Shown here piece by piece: positions 49,677 through 61,985 of a stretch of DNA of 64,000 nucleotides (positions are counted from its first letter, which is position 1; the number at the start of each line of letters is the position of its first letter). Location of the stretch: assembly GCF_004664715.2 (NCBI RefSeq), contig NC_051074.1, positions 22,794,058-22,858,057 of the forward strand, written 5' to 3'. Origin of the DNA: Peromyscus leucopus. Taxonomy: Eukaryota > Chordata > Mammalia > Rodentia > Cricetidae. A program made the position numbers and the translations under genes. The notes beneath the pieces were generated by a model, which saw nothing but the letters and a program-made list of their open reading frames with translations, was not told the DNA's origin and made no database searches.

Positions 49677-51504
49677 TGCCTTACTTAACTTTTCTATCAA
49701 TCCTACTTTTATTCATTTCTTGAATACCTAAAAGTGAAAAGAACCAGATGTGACCAAGAGGAAAAAAGTTGTGCGCAAAGATGGGGCTAAGTGTCAGCTT
49801 TCTTGGGTCACCCACAATTAAAGAGCCCAAGGCACTCAGCTCTGCATGTTTCCTGCGCCGCCATTTACCCATCTTACTCCCCACTTTAGGGCGTGTGCTG
49901 TGTGGGCGCAGTCACTCATTTATGAACTGTTTTAGGTGCCGCCCCTTGTGTGCTAGGCACTACCTCTCTTTAACAATCAAATTCATTATTCTCCAATGAA
50001 GCATTCCTTAATGAAACTAAGTTTTTTTGTGTGACGAACACCTACATGAACGTTAACAAAAAGGTAATTTTTTTTTCAGGCAACAATTGAATGGAGGTTA
50101 GATGAACATTTGACAATTAAACAACCATTTAATGGGCCTCCCTTTTAGCCAGCTAGCGGCTACCTTACATCAAATACTCTCCTCCAGGTACATCACACTT
50201 AAATGGCTACCATCTACTCATCTCTAAAAAATATTAAAGAAGGAATTAAGTTGACTGGAGCAATTTCAAACCCCAAATGCCTTTTCATCCTTGGTCCACA
50301 AGACACATTAGATTTCCAAGCAGCCAGACCTCAAATCTATTTGCTCTTTAATAATTTAAGCACTCATAGGTCAAACAGCTCTTTTCTATTCCCCTTTATC
50401 AACGTCTTCGTGCTAATGAAAAACAGCCAAGTCCTCTGGGCTGCCAAACTGCCGCCTACTACAGTCCCCTGATGGGAATTAACATGTCATTAGTCCCCAG
50501 GTCAATGGTACCTTGACCACGCTGGTCTATTTTCTAATTTGTATGAATAACATCAAGTTACTTATGAATTTCATAACGTCTTTCCATCCCTAATCATAAT
50601 CTTGAATCTAGCTTTGAAAAATCTCACTGTTCAAATGGGTTTTCTGAAAAAGATTAAAGACAGCAAATTCTCAAGGCTGGAAAGTCGATCAGAAGTTTCT
50701 AGGCTCAGCGAGCTGAATTAAAATTCTATTATCCTTTTAATGTATTACTCAGTTTCCTTTTGTTTATTAAAGCCACATCATTCCTAGCGCTATGCATTCC
50801 GGAATTCAAAGTAACGAAAAAGCCTCCGACAGTATTTGCAATATTAAAGTATAACCCACAGTGAGAATGAATCTGCCAAGATGTGACATCATTGCATCAG
50901 AACTTACCAATGGAAAGAGACTTAATTTAAAATTTAATTTATGCCAGGCTTTTCTGTAACAAAACTCTAAGGCCTTTAGAAGGAGAAGAAATCTGCATTT
51001 ATATAGAATATCACATGAAATGAAACACAGAGAAGAACATCTGAACGTCTTTCATGTGCTTCCTTAAGCTAGAGAGTTCAAATGTGATGCAATGTTTTCA
51101 GCTGTCCCCTAACTCTGAGGCCTTTCAGAGGAAGCTCACCTTAGCCTTGAAGTTGACTTTAAATTTTTGACCCAGTTCATTTCACAATTAAACACCTGGC
51201 TGTGAAGTCTTTTTCTTATTTGCTGATTCTATTTCTTATAGCATGAAACATTAGTGGGTGACCTGTTGTAAAACATTATGGGGTGACCCTGCTGGTCAAT
51301 AGAAGGAGGAGGGATGCAGAGGACAGGGATCAAAGAGATGTCATGACCCTTTCATTGTGTCCTTGACCGAGTCCTTAAAAAAAGACACTTATGATCATTT
51401 CAGAGGCTTACTGATACCATTCTTGGGGTGTCTAATAGTGAGTTTGCCCTCATTTGCAGGTCAGGGCACAGAGCATATACACTATACATGTGAAAAGGGA
51501 GAGA

Positions 51505-51693
51505 GGAGCTGGGGAGAAGGTACTGTGGTTAGAGCTCTTGATATGCTTGCAGAAGACCTGAGTTTAGCTCCCAGCACCCATAGGGCTAGCTTACAACCAT
51601 CTCTAATTCCATCTCAGGGGACCCAACACCATTTTTTTTTTTTTACTTCTGTGGGCATGTGTGTGCACGCACGCGCGCGCACACACACACACA
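51505..51693 (+). repeat. B2 SINE with (CA)n
   Basis: GGGGAGAAGGTACTGTGGTT, CTGAGTTTAGCTCCCAGCAC and CTCTAATTCCATCTCAGGG, interrupted by poly-T and followed by ACGCGCGCGCACAC repeats. Confidence 0.75.
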
Positions 51694-53657
51694 CAATATA
51701 CAACTTTTTAAGAAGGAACGATTGTATCAATAGCTTTCTGAAGTCTAATTTTTCATTCTCCACAAAACAAGCACATCGTGTATAGTAAGTAAATAATGTA
51801 GGTTTATTGTCACACAACTTCAATAAATTACATTCATCCCATTTGTTTTTGTTCAGATATAACTTTCTCCTAAATTTAACAATGAACAAAAGCACTCTCC
51901 ACAACCTGGTAAGATGTAGTGAAGGGTTTTAAATTTATTTCACCAGTTTGAAATGAAGAACTGGGAATCAGAATTGAACCTGCTGTCACTCTGACTAGGA
52001 TTCCTTGCTCCTTCAAGCAGAACGGGCATCAGGAGCAACTGATCTAACTAACATCAACTTGATTGTCCAATGAGAATGATACCTGACAGGTAGTTTTTTC
52101 CAGACAGTGGACAGCAAGTAGCACACGGGCCCTAAGGGTTGTATGATTTCTGTTAGCAGTGCTAATTTCTCTTTGTCCTGCTGGGAGCTGAAGGCTGGCT
52201 CCAGTTTGCTGTGGGAGCTTTGCAGGCCTCCATGTGCATGTTTTATGATCTCTTGGCCATAACTCATGATATCCCTGCTATTAGTAAGTCACTCATGCTC
52301 TGGGTGTGAGTGTGCCCACTCACGCATGCTTACAGTCCAATGCCCTGCTGCTCTGTGGACTTGGGATAAGATCTGCTACAATAAAATATTAATTACAGCT
52401 AAAAGGTTGGAGGAAAACTATGAACCCAATTACAGACACATATCGTGAACAAAGGGCAGGGTAGAGAAGTCCTGTAGTTATGCAAGTTTCCGATAAAGAT
52501 AATAATAAAAAGCCACCAGCACATTAGATGCAGGCTGCAAAGCTCTGTAAAGGGCACCTGCCATTAATCTTCACCCCAGGAGCCACATTCTGAGTAAATG
52601 AGCCCTAGATAGAACATCTTTTGGAGTAACTTCCAGTGCTTTGAACAACAAAGATATCTTCCTTCGAATTTCCTACTTTAGCTAAGCTATCTTAATTCAA
52701 TCATTATGACTCCATAACAAGACATGATATAAAAATTAAAATTCAAGGTCAGTTGCCATAGTGAACATAAGTAAACACCTCCAGTGACATGTACAGGGAC
52801 AGAAACAATACTAAGGAAGATATACCAAGTGAAGTTGAGAGTGTTCTTAATCTGAAAGTATTAAAAAGTTTTGAATTTTGCAGCATCTTGGATTTCAGGG
52901 GTCCTCAACCAGTATTCTAAACACATAGCTCTAAATTTGTTCAAATTCGAAATCTGAAACCTTGCTTGTCCTAAATGTTTTAAAGAAGGGATACTCTCCC
53001 AGCACCTTATATAATACTCAATTTAGATTCTTTTCAGCTCTGAAGAGCTTCACTGTTTGGGGTCAGATGAGCAGAAATTCAGATGTGACCACCAAAGGAA
53101 GAGATGAACCCAAGGGGTGTCCCTGAGAAAACACTGAAGCCAGTAACCATAGGAAACCAATTCCAGCTTTGCCACTAAATCACCAGTTGCCTATGGAGTA
53201 CCTTTCAAGCCCTAACATTTCATTATTCCTAGCACAAGACTGGACAAACTGTGATGTCAGTAAATGAGAGGGAAACTCACGTTCCTGCCATCTTTTCTTT
53301 CCATAGTATACACCATGCATTCGGTTTTATGCCAGGCACTGGAATGACTATAGAGAAGGATTAGACATGGCCTGTCTGTCCTTGGGTAGGTCAGTCTAAA
53401 GGAGTTAGGAACAGATAATACCAGAAAGAACTCTTACACAAGAATCTGAAAAGGGCTTGCACAGAGTACAAAGTCACAGGACCCACAGGGGTGTCAATGT
53501 TTACCAACCATCAAGGTATCTTGAAGCAACTAGTGCATTAAAGACTTGTGACAGAACCTAGTGTCTAGCCATTGTATCTGTTGATAACACTCAAAGGGCT
53601 GTTTATACATTGTCTATGTCTCCAAAATTCTGATAAAAACAAAACAAACAGAACAGA

Positions 53658-53949
53658 AATGGACATGATGGCACACAACTGTAATCTTAGCTACTCAAGA
53701 GACTGAGGCAAAAGAATCTCTTGGACACAGGATTTTTTTTTTTTCCGAGACAGGGTTTCTCTGTGTAGCTTTGCGCCTCTCCTGGAACTCACTTGGTAGC
53801 CCAGGCTGGCCTCGAACTCACAGAGATCCGCCTGGCTCTGCCTCCCGAGTGCTGGGATTAAAGGCGTATGCCACCACCGCCCGGCTTGGACACAGGATTT
53901 AGAGGCTAGCCTAGGAAACACAGTGAGAAATTGCCTCTAAAAACTAACA
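53658..53949 (+). repeat. Old B1-like SINE split by a younger B1
   Basis: The outer SINE reads TGGACATGATGGCACACAAC through GAGACTGAGGCAAAAGAATC, then resumes after the insert with AGAGGCTAGCCTAGGAAACA. Confidence 0.75.
53736..53884 (-). repeat. Young B1 SINE nested in an older SINE
   Basis: Full-length B1 in minus orientation flanked by a perfect 16-bp duplication CTTGGACACAGGATTT (53720-53735 and 53885-53900). Confidence 0.95.
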
Positions 53950-53964
53950 ACCAAGCCACCCATC

Positions 53965-54033
53965 CAGCTAGCCAGCCATCCAGCTAGCCAGCCACCCAGC
54001 CAGCCAGCCACCCAGCCAGCCAGCCACCCAGCC
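53965..54033 (+). repeat. 16-bp minisatellite built from CAGC units
   Basis: Four 16-bp units, CAG(C)CAGCCAGCCACC type, start at 53965, 53981, 53997 and 54013, with a partial fifth. Confidence 0.9.
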
Positions 54034-54730
54034 AAACCAGCATCAAACACAGAATTCAAAGCCTTTGGGTAGCAAATATATTATCCATTCACACTAGTCA
54101 TTCATGAGAAGCCTTGTCAGTTTGGCAGATGGAAAGTGGTGACTGGGCCCTATTCTAGATTTGCTCTAAGAAGCCTACAGTCACATGAGGTAGCCTTCAA
54201 AGTGACAACGGTTTTCTCACTCAGTTCTTAGAGTGCCTACTGCAGGCAGAACTACTCTGTAGAGTATGAAATCCAGATAGAAGACACTCAAACTGCCCGA
54301 ATTGAAGAATAGAATGGTTTTTGGAAAACGTAGGGGGAAGGGCCTGCCATCAGGCCTGTGCTCTGGGCTGGCCTCCATCTTCTCTCTGAAGCATTGCAGG
54401 CAAACTGGGAATCATTCCTGCCCACATAATAACTCCTAGGGGCTATAATTCCTCATAATTTAGCATATGGTTCAATATCCATTCAAATTGTAAAGGCCAA
54501 CTCAAAACAGTATGTGTACTGGTGACTTGTGGTGTGAGGAAGGCCATGGCAGAGGGACAGGATCTTGGATCAAATACACAGACGCCCCCCATGTGGAAGA
54601 TTATGTAGAAGAAAAGGAACTTGGAAAAGGGAAATGGTTGTGGTATATTTTTATGTATAAAGGCACGATTAAATAAGAGTTGGAGGCAGAGGTAATTTAA
54701 ATTTCATTGTATAAATGCCACAACACATCT

Positions 54731-54791
54731 GCATTGTTATTATGATTGTTGATTATTATTGTTATTAATTATTGTTGTTGTTATTACTATC
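54731..54791 (+). repeat. Interrupted (TTA/TTG)n repeat
   Basis: TTATTATGATTGTTGATTAT and similar trinucleotide runs. Confidence 0.8.
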
Positions 54792-55323
54792 TCTTCCCTG
54801 CTGTTTTTAAAGCTTCTTACAAAGGACTCTTGAAGACTGAACTGTTTCTAAAGTTCAAAAAAGTGACTCACATGGCCATCCAAAAAGCATCATTAATAAA
54901 AGTGACCTTTGATCCCTGACAGCACACAGGAATCTAGAGTTTTGTCTTTAATATAAGTAGACTCCCCAAAAATGCATGGAGGGAAGTGGTAGGCAGTGGG
55001 GGATTTATCAGTTTCGGATCACATGCTGAGGAGATTCAGCTACAGTGGATGATGATCAAACAGGATAATTCTGGCATCTGAAAAGTGAGGTTTGATGAGA
55101 GAATGGCTTTTTGATCTTTGTGAGTATGCACCCTGATGAGCAGACTGGAAGGTGGAGTCCTTTCATGCATCATCTTAGCCAGAGACAGAACCTTTCTATG
55201 AGGTTTAAACCATGACTCAGTCTGACCTCCAGTGGCAGAGTTCATACTAATGACATGAATGTACACCTCTACCTCTCTCTGAGCCACTGGGGATCTATCT
55301 TCCAGAAGACTCTGACTTGTAAG

Positions 55324-55811
55324 TGTGGTGATATTTTATTTGTGCTGAAATGTGGTGATATTTTATCTGTATGTTAATAAATAAAGTTTGCCTGAGGATC
55401 AGAGGTCATAGCCAACCATAAATAAAAGTCAGGCAGTGGTATCACGTGCCCTTAATCTAATCACTTGGCAAGCAGGGTCTCTGTATGTTCAAGGACACAC
55501 TAGGGAACAGTCAAGCGTGATGACACACGCCTTTAATCCCAGTACCAACCATAGAGACCTGGAGGTCTGTACAGATGGGCAGTGACAAGGAAGTGAGGTG
55601 GCTAGGCTAAAAGCCAATGAGAAGGCAGAACAGCAAGGTAATAAAGGCACAGGTTAGACAGGAAGAAGCTGGTTCTCTTGGGAAGCTATGATGGTGAGGT
55701 GAGCTAAGGTTAGCTGGTGGCTGTCATTATTTCTCTGATCTCTACAGCGTTCACCCCTGTATTTGGCTCTGTGTTTCTTATTTAATAAGATTTTTTAGAA
55801 ATTCGTCTACA
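55324..55811 (+). mobile_element. Solo ERV2-type LTR, copy 1 of a pair
   Basis: This 488-bp LTR is flanked by TGTAAG on both sides (55318-55323, 55812-55817). It begins TGTGGTGATATTTTAT, repeats that start after 26 bp (55350), and ends ATTCGTCTACA. The middle contains SINE-like phrases (CAGGCAGTGGTATCACG, ACACACGCCTTTAATCCCAG). Confidence 0.85.
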
Positions 55812-56339
55812 TGTAAGTATCTCACAAGCAGAACGAGCGTTTTGGAGAATTGTGGCCACAGGTGAGGATGATTGTAGACCTGCTGACTCAGCAAGAAAGT
55901 GCAACCAGAGATGCACACCTATGGTGAGTCAGTTGTAGTAACTAAAACACTAACAGTCTCCTTTAGCTGGTGCCTCACACCTAGAGCTTAACTCAAGACT
56001 GATGAAAAGACAAACCTGTAGGATGTAGGGAATGGATTTCAATGTCACTAGAAAGAGGTGCCTCAGTGGGATGCAATGCACACATTCCCATCTTTAAGAA
56101 GCAGGGAACTGAATGACTGTGGTGAGGAGAAGAATACCAGCTGCTCCAGAGTCACTCTCCCCAGGCACTCCTCATCCAGAGTCTACTGTCCTGCAGAGGC
56201 CAAGAAACAGCTTCCCTTGCTCTAGAGCTGAGTTCACGTAACAGAGCAGATGACAGCCGCAGCTCCGTAGTGGCTCAGGGGAAACAGGAGCAGCGACTGC
56301 CTTTCCTTAAGAGCTGCTATGTAAAGATGGAGTCAAGAG

Positions 56340-56845
56340 TGTGGTGATATTGTATTGGTGCACCCTAGTAAAGCGTAGCTGAGGATCAGAGGAAAAAGCC
56401 AGCCACTATATTAAAACTATATTAAACATAGAAGTCAGGCAGTGGTAGCACATGCCTTTAATCCTAGCATGTGGGAGGCAGGGATCTGTCTGGATGTCTG
56501 TGAGTTTAAGGCCACACAGGGAACAGAGCCAGGCACGGTGGCACATGCCTTTAAATCCCACCACTAACCACAGAGGTCTGGAGGTCTGTACAGACAGACA
56601 GGAAGTGACAGAGCTGGGCTGAAAGAGGAAAGTGATGTAGCTGGGTGGAAAGAAGAAGAAAGAGGGCAGGGACAGAAAGGCATATAGGTGTGAAAATGCA
56701 GGAAGTAGCTCTCCGTGGAGGCTGAGGAGTTGGCAAGGTCAGGTTGGCTGTGGCTTGTCCTATTCCTCTGATCTCTCAGTTTTTACCCTAATATCTGACT
56801 CTGAGTTTTTTTTATTAAGAAGACCATTTAGCAATTTGTCTCACA
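56340..56845 (+). mobile_element. Solo ERV2-type LTR, copy 2 of a pair
   Basis: This 506-bp relative of the 55324 LTR in the same orientation is flanked by CAAGAG at 56334-56339 and 56846-56851. It starts TGTGGTGATATTGTATT and ends TTTGTCTCACA. It carries two SINE-like CATGCCTTTAA(T/A) segments. Confidence 0.86.
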
Positions 56846-57119
56846 CAAGAGAACTTGTTCCTTATGAGATCAAGTCCCAATCACTTGTCCATGCACAAAG
56901 AGCCACGTGCCATCAAATATTAAGATGCATCACAGAAGTGAGAAGCACAGAAATTGTGTTTATAATTTTGCTGATGGACACAATGGTCAGTTGTTCAATG
57001 TTATGTAAAATTCTATTTTTCCTGATTTCAGGATTGAATGAGACAGAAGAAAGGGCTAGAGAACCAGGGCCAGTCTAAGCGCCTGCGACCATTGTTCTGA
57101 AGATGCTCAACAGGCACAA

Positions 57120-57240
57120 ACACTATGGGGCAGTTAGTATGGACAGACTATGGGTTGAAGTGCTTTATAACACACTAGCTCACTTAACCCTCCGAAGAAC
57201 CCCATGAAGTTCATACACTTACAGGCACCAAAAAGATAGT
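57120..57240 (-). repeat. Possible MIR/L2-type ancient fragment
   Basis: CTCACTTAACCCTCCGAAGA then ACCCCATGAAGTTCATACAC resembles the MIR 3' region complement. Confidence 0.4.
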
Positions 57241-57674
57241 ATTGATGGAACAAAAGATTCTTTCAGAGCCACAGGCAGAGAGACATACTACACACATGGG
57301 CTATTCCTGCCAGAAAACTGTTTTAAAAACACTCTGTTCATACTTCCCAACTTTCAAGTTTTCAACCACCATCACCCGCATGTCAACAGCATCACTTCTA
57401 ACATGGGAAGCATCTTCAAGTGAGGTGCCTGCCTGTCTTTTGTCTTCCAATAGCCATGCCCTGGAACCTCTTCTCTGAGGTGAGCCAGGTTCACAGACAT
57501 GCTTGTGCTGACTTTCCTTACCAGATACCAACATCTGTTGACTAGCTGGTGGGCGTGCAGAAGGAGTCAGAGAGACATTCTTCATACAGTGCCAACATCA
57601 AACCAGTTTCAGGAAGTGTGACATGTTTTCTGAAAGTACATAGAGTTCCTTCACTGCCTACTTTCCTGAAACAT

Positions 57675-57748
57675 GAACACATGCATGTGTACACACACAT
57701 GCATACATGCACACACATATGTGTGCACTGACATGCACACACACATCA

Positions 57749-57785
<37 letters not shown>
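57675..57785 (+). repeat. (CA)n microsatellite, compound
   Basis: ACATGC/ACACAT repeats grading into pure CA by 57757. Confidence 0.95.
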
Positions 57786-57786
<1 letters not shown>

Positions 57787-59000
57787 ATAAAGCATTCTTG
57801 TTAGCACAAGAAAACATGCAATTTATCCTTTATTTAGTTGCTTCCTTCCTGCCAAATTCCAAGAGTTGTTTTCTACTAGATCATGCCTATACAGAATGAA
57901 TGATGGAGAGAAGGCAGAAACGAGACCACTCTAACCAAGTAAAAGAAAATTAAGCCATTCCCTGTCTGGTTGAGGAAAAAACTGAATCCATATATAGACA
58001 TTTTAATTCTATCTGGGGTGCTAGTTTACTGGCTGGAGTGATGGGATGTTCTTCGCCATCTCTGGATTTAAATAATTTCCTGTGACAGAGCTGATGTGTC
58101 GGTCAATAAAAAGACAACCATCATTTACACGAAGAGCTATGTGCAATTTTGGGAATCTGTCTTAAACCAGCTGAGAGTTGATGGAATCAATACTCCATGA
58201 ACTCACCCAGTGAAGTACACAAACGAAGGAGGAATGAATTCCAACGCTGATGAATATGGATCCAAGAAAAATCAAATCAATGGAAAGAATGCACTTTGGA
58301 AATCACACGATGATAGTATTTTTGAACACACAATACTGTTCAAAACCCAGGAAAGCAAACAGATGTTTACCCACCCCCTTTCCTCTCTTCATTCTAGCTT
58401 TTGTTTTACCATTTGGGAGGTGATTTTTGGATGGCAGCTTGATGATTTCATGTGCATTTTGCAAATTTCCAGATGTGTTCAGTGTTTTAATCTACACAAT
58501 GGCTTTATATTGTGGGTCCATATGATTTCTCAATCAGAGTTCTTATTTCTCGAAACATTAAGGGAAATGGAGAGCTTAACAAACCCTATTCATTTTGAGG
58601 GAACTGCAGAAATTTTCTTCCAAAGCAGTCTTTGCAGATATATGGGTCTTCTCTCTTTTCAATGGATAATCAGTCCACTATGTTGTTCTATACAATGAGT
58701 CTCTTGAAGGGAACATTTGCTGTTATAAAAGAACAAAGAATAAAACCTTGACAGGTGAGGCTGCGATCATTTCCTCTTTCAAATATGTGCCAAGACAATC
58801 TGCCCCTTTGAAGACAGCATCCTCCCAGTCAATTTGGAGAAACGATTTAGGTTTCCACAGTGGTCAGAGCACTTTTGAACTTGATGATTTTGAGAACCAC
58901 TGTAGAAACCCAAATCTTCCTGTATGTCAGAGAGTTGGGTTTCATGAAGGTGACATGAGGTCTGAGGGATAAGCTGTGTGTTGGACTCTGATAAGTATTC

Positions 59001-59002
<2 letters not shown>

Positions 59003-59052
<50 letters not shown>
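59003..59052 (+). repeat. (TG)n microsatellite
   Basis: About 24 uninterrupted TG units. Confidence 0.97.
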
Positions 59053-59054
<2 letters not shown>

Positions 59055-60809
59055 ACAGACATAAGAATAGAAGGCATATGTTTATCTAGAACTAACCATT
59101 AAGGTCTCCAAAAGCAGAACAAATATATAAAAATAAAGAATGGAACAAGAACTTAGTGAGGAAAATAATAGAAAATAGAGAGGAAAAAGATAGGAGGATC
59201 AAAGAGAAACTACTTCAAAGCATAGATTTGGAAAGATCCATGTGGTGATGTGGGTAGGAATCTGAGTGAGAGGTTTGAAGGTAGAAAGCAATAATGGGAA
59301 ATGTGTAAAAGGCCTTTGTAGGACACAAGGGAACAGCGATAGCTGGTTTGGAGGGACCCTTAGCATCCTTGCTTCTTTCCATTTGTGGGCATGAACCTTG
59401 GTGACCACTGACTCTCTGACCGTGATACTTCACAGAATGAACAATAATGTGCTCATTATTGCTGAGTCTGGAAAAATCATTAGCTTGGTCAGAATAAGTG
59501 ATGCTCCCAAGGCTGAGGTCAGAGCATACATTTTCATTTAATGGAAATCCAGCTTTTTGAAATGAAAAATGCCTGACCATGGTTATAAGAACACATGTGT
59601 CCTGGACAGTACCTGAGAATGTGTGCTTTGGGCCCATCAAATTATCAGACCTCCACCCTGTGCAAAAATCAGCTCAGGGAGCCATAGAGCGTCAAGTCAC
59701 CCTTCTCGGTGGCAACAGCATACATGCTGAGGAGAGTGTGTCTGCATTCACTGTACTAGCTAGCCGTTCCTTTGAATTAGCATAAAGGACTCAAAGAGGG
59801 ATTATGACATGTAATTCAACAGAATAGAACACCAATTGTTTTTACAGAATTCTCAAGCTGTTTTGAACATAAACTTCCATAATTCTACCCTAATCAACTA
59901 ATACTATTCTCATTGTGACCTTTGTCTCCATAGACCTGTGTGTGCATTGCCAAGCAGAACAAAGTCCAACTATTTGCTTTGTAATATGGAAGCAGAAATG
60001 TGATCACATATAGTCAGGTTTTAAAAGGCTTATCAGGTCAATTTCTCCGAAAGGAGCCCAGTGACAAACTGCACACAGCCTGTACTATGGATGGAGATGC
60101 TTCAATAGGGGTGGGGGTATTCTATCCAGAATAAGAGACTGATGGAATGGTATCTGCTCAGATAGGGAGAGGTAAAATCTCCAAATCCCACTGAAGCAAG
60201 GAGAAGACATTACATCTATAGAGACCCATGATCAAAGGACAGGTCCACTCCTGGAATTATTTTGTATCTTTCCTAGGAAGAATAAATGACTTGTTTTTAT
60301 TCATTTACTGTGAGGATCCTACTTTGTAGTTTCTTATTTACATAAAACATAATGGAATGACTAATTGGGCCTAGATGTTGGTAATAATCTTAATTTCAAA
60401 TAAAGACTTTATGATTTTTCCTAATAATTTTCTTTCCTTTCAAAAAATCATACATTAAATATACACTTGAGAAATGGGTCAATTAAATATATTTTTTAAA
60501 AACCCCAGCCATTTAAAGCTCAGGAAGACATGTCCTCTGCCCCTGGGTGCCTGAACCACAGTAGGCTATTATATTACCATTGAGAGTCAAGCCACCTGGC
60601 CAGGAGGCTGGAGCTTTTCCCCACCATCCAAAGACTACCCGGTATTTCTACACCTTCCAGAGAGGCCCCTTCATCCTCCGCGGTCGTTTCTTTTAAGGAG
60701 AACTAAAGAGGAAACAGCATGGCAAAGCCTAGAAAACACTTGAAAAATCAGCGAACATGACTGGAGCTTCCTTCTCTTCGAGCCAGCGTGGCCCTCCTCT
60801 GTCCCTTAC

Positions 60810-60912
60810 CTGACAGGTGCCCCTCTGCTTTGGGCAGGTTTCAACATCACTGTCACCGTGTTATCAGTCTGATTCAAAGGTGTCTCAAATTCATACGCTG
60901 GCATGGACGGTG
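60810..60912 (-). CDS. Ptprm: PTPRM exon: start of 4th FN3-repeat region
   Basis: This is an internal coding exon of receptor protein tyrosine phosphatase mu, a homophilic cell-adhesion receptor with an extracellular MAM-Ig-4xFN3 array and two cytoplasmic phosphatase domains. Read on the minus strand, the 103 nt begin after a pyrimidine-rich acceptor (tttttcctag) and end at a donor (cag|gtaagg). The first two bases finish an Ala codon, 33 full codons follow ([17 protein letters not shown]... ending SRGAPV), and the last two bases (AG) begin a Ser codon completed by the next exon. This is the A strand region of the fourth fibronectin III repeat, with one N-glycosylation sequon (NQT). The peptide matches my memory of mammalian PTPRM almost residue for residue and fits its paralogues PTPRK, PTPRT and PTPRU less well. 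The preceding exon lies beyond the right edge of the window. Confidence 0.93.
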
Positions 60913-61514
60913 CTAGGAAAAAAGATTAGATGGGAGACTCATTAGCTCTTTTAGTGATTTTTCCCTTCTTTTTACAAAGGACACAGATCAAATCATAGCT
61001 ATCAATCGATCACACCTGAGGTTTACATCCATAGAGTCCAGACACAAAGTGACAGGGACATTTTGCTCAAGTCATACAACCTCTCTGACCCTGAGCTGCA
61101 GATGGGAAGGGGCAGAAGGGACTGATGACATGTTAGTGAGCCTCAATTTTTCCATTTCTGTTCTGGTTACCTGCTTGCAGGCTGTTTTTTTTTTTTATTT
61201 AAATCAACAAACCATCTTGGAATATGTGTACTGTGATGGAAATATACAATGTGCCTTAAAGGCACATATGGAATCTTTGGCGTAGTCACCAGCACCATAA
61301 AACCGAATGCCATGGTTCTCCCACTAAAGTCGAGTTTTTCCATGTCCCAAAGACCCATCCATCCAAGGGTTTAAAGAGGATGCTGGGAGCCAGAGGGACT
61401 TGTTGCAGTGAATTAGTGATGACTTGTGGACTCTTGGGAAAAGCTTGGCAGTGGGAAATGCATGAGAAACGAAGGCAGAACAAACAGCGTGGGCCTGACT
61501 TCCTCTCAGGGTTC

Positions 61515-61715
61515 ATTTTCTACAGTTGTAATTCAGTAGGTAGAATGCTTGCCCATCATACACAAAGTACCAAGTTCAATCCCCAGCATCACAAAAATGG
61601 GGCACAGTGACACAGGCCTGTAATCAGGCAGAGGCAAGAGGATCATGGCCATCCTCAGCTCTATAGTGAATTTGAGGCCAGTCTGGGCTACATAGACTTT
61701 GAGTTTAAAAAAAAA
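61515..61715 (+). repeat. B4 SINE (ID-B1 fusion)
   Basis: An ID-like head (TTCAGTAGGTAGAATGCTTG, AAGTTCAATCCCCAGCATC) is joined to a B1-like half (GGCACAGTGACACAGGCCTG, TTTGAGGCCAGTCTGGGCTA) with an A tail. Confidence 0.82.
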
Positions 61716-61985
61716 TAGCGAAGGAAAAGGAAGTATATTAATCCAATTGGAAGCTTTAGTTTGGCATCTCTTAAAATAGGGGCAACTAATTATGACAGTT
61801 CAAAAGGACAGATCTCCAGACAGTCCAAAAACTTTTGAGTTCTTCCTAACAGGGAAAATGTTTGAAGAGTTTTTTTTTTTCTTATTCTTGAGAACTTCAC
61901 ACTTTTATACAATGAAACATGGCCATATCTACTTCAGTATTTCCCTCTCCAACTCCTCACAAATCCTTCCCAACTTCATGTCACC

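Larger units (their letters stand above)
44156..60809 (-). other. PTPRM intron (16.7 kb)
   Basis: The intron splits a Ser codon (AG|T). It carries the LTRs at 46497, 48278, 55324 and 56340, the B2 and nested B1 copies, and several microsatellites listed separately. Within it, 45320-46490, 46970-48270, 49680-51500, 51700-53650, 54040-55310, 57790-59000 and 59055-60809 show no gene or nameable repeat. The 49800-51350 block is unusually free of repeats and is a reasonable place to look for conserved non-coding sequence. Confidence 0.85.

Noticed and set aside
55324..56845. A single short provirus with two LTRs
   Set aside because: Each LTR has its own distinct 6-bp duplication, so they are separate insertions.
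58210..58698. A 162-codon open frame on the plus strand
   Set aside because: It is AT-rich with no recognisable family, no splice or promoter context, and lies antisense to the gene. Chance is plausible at this length.
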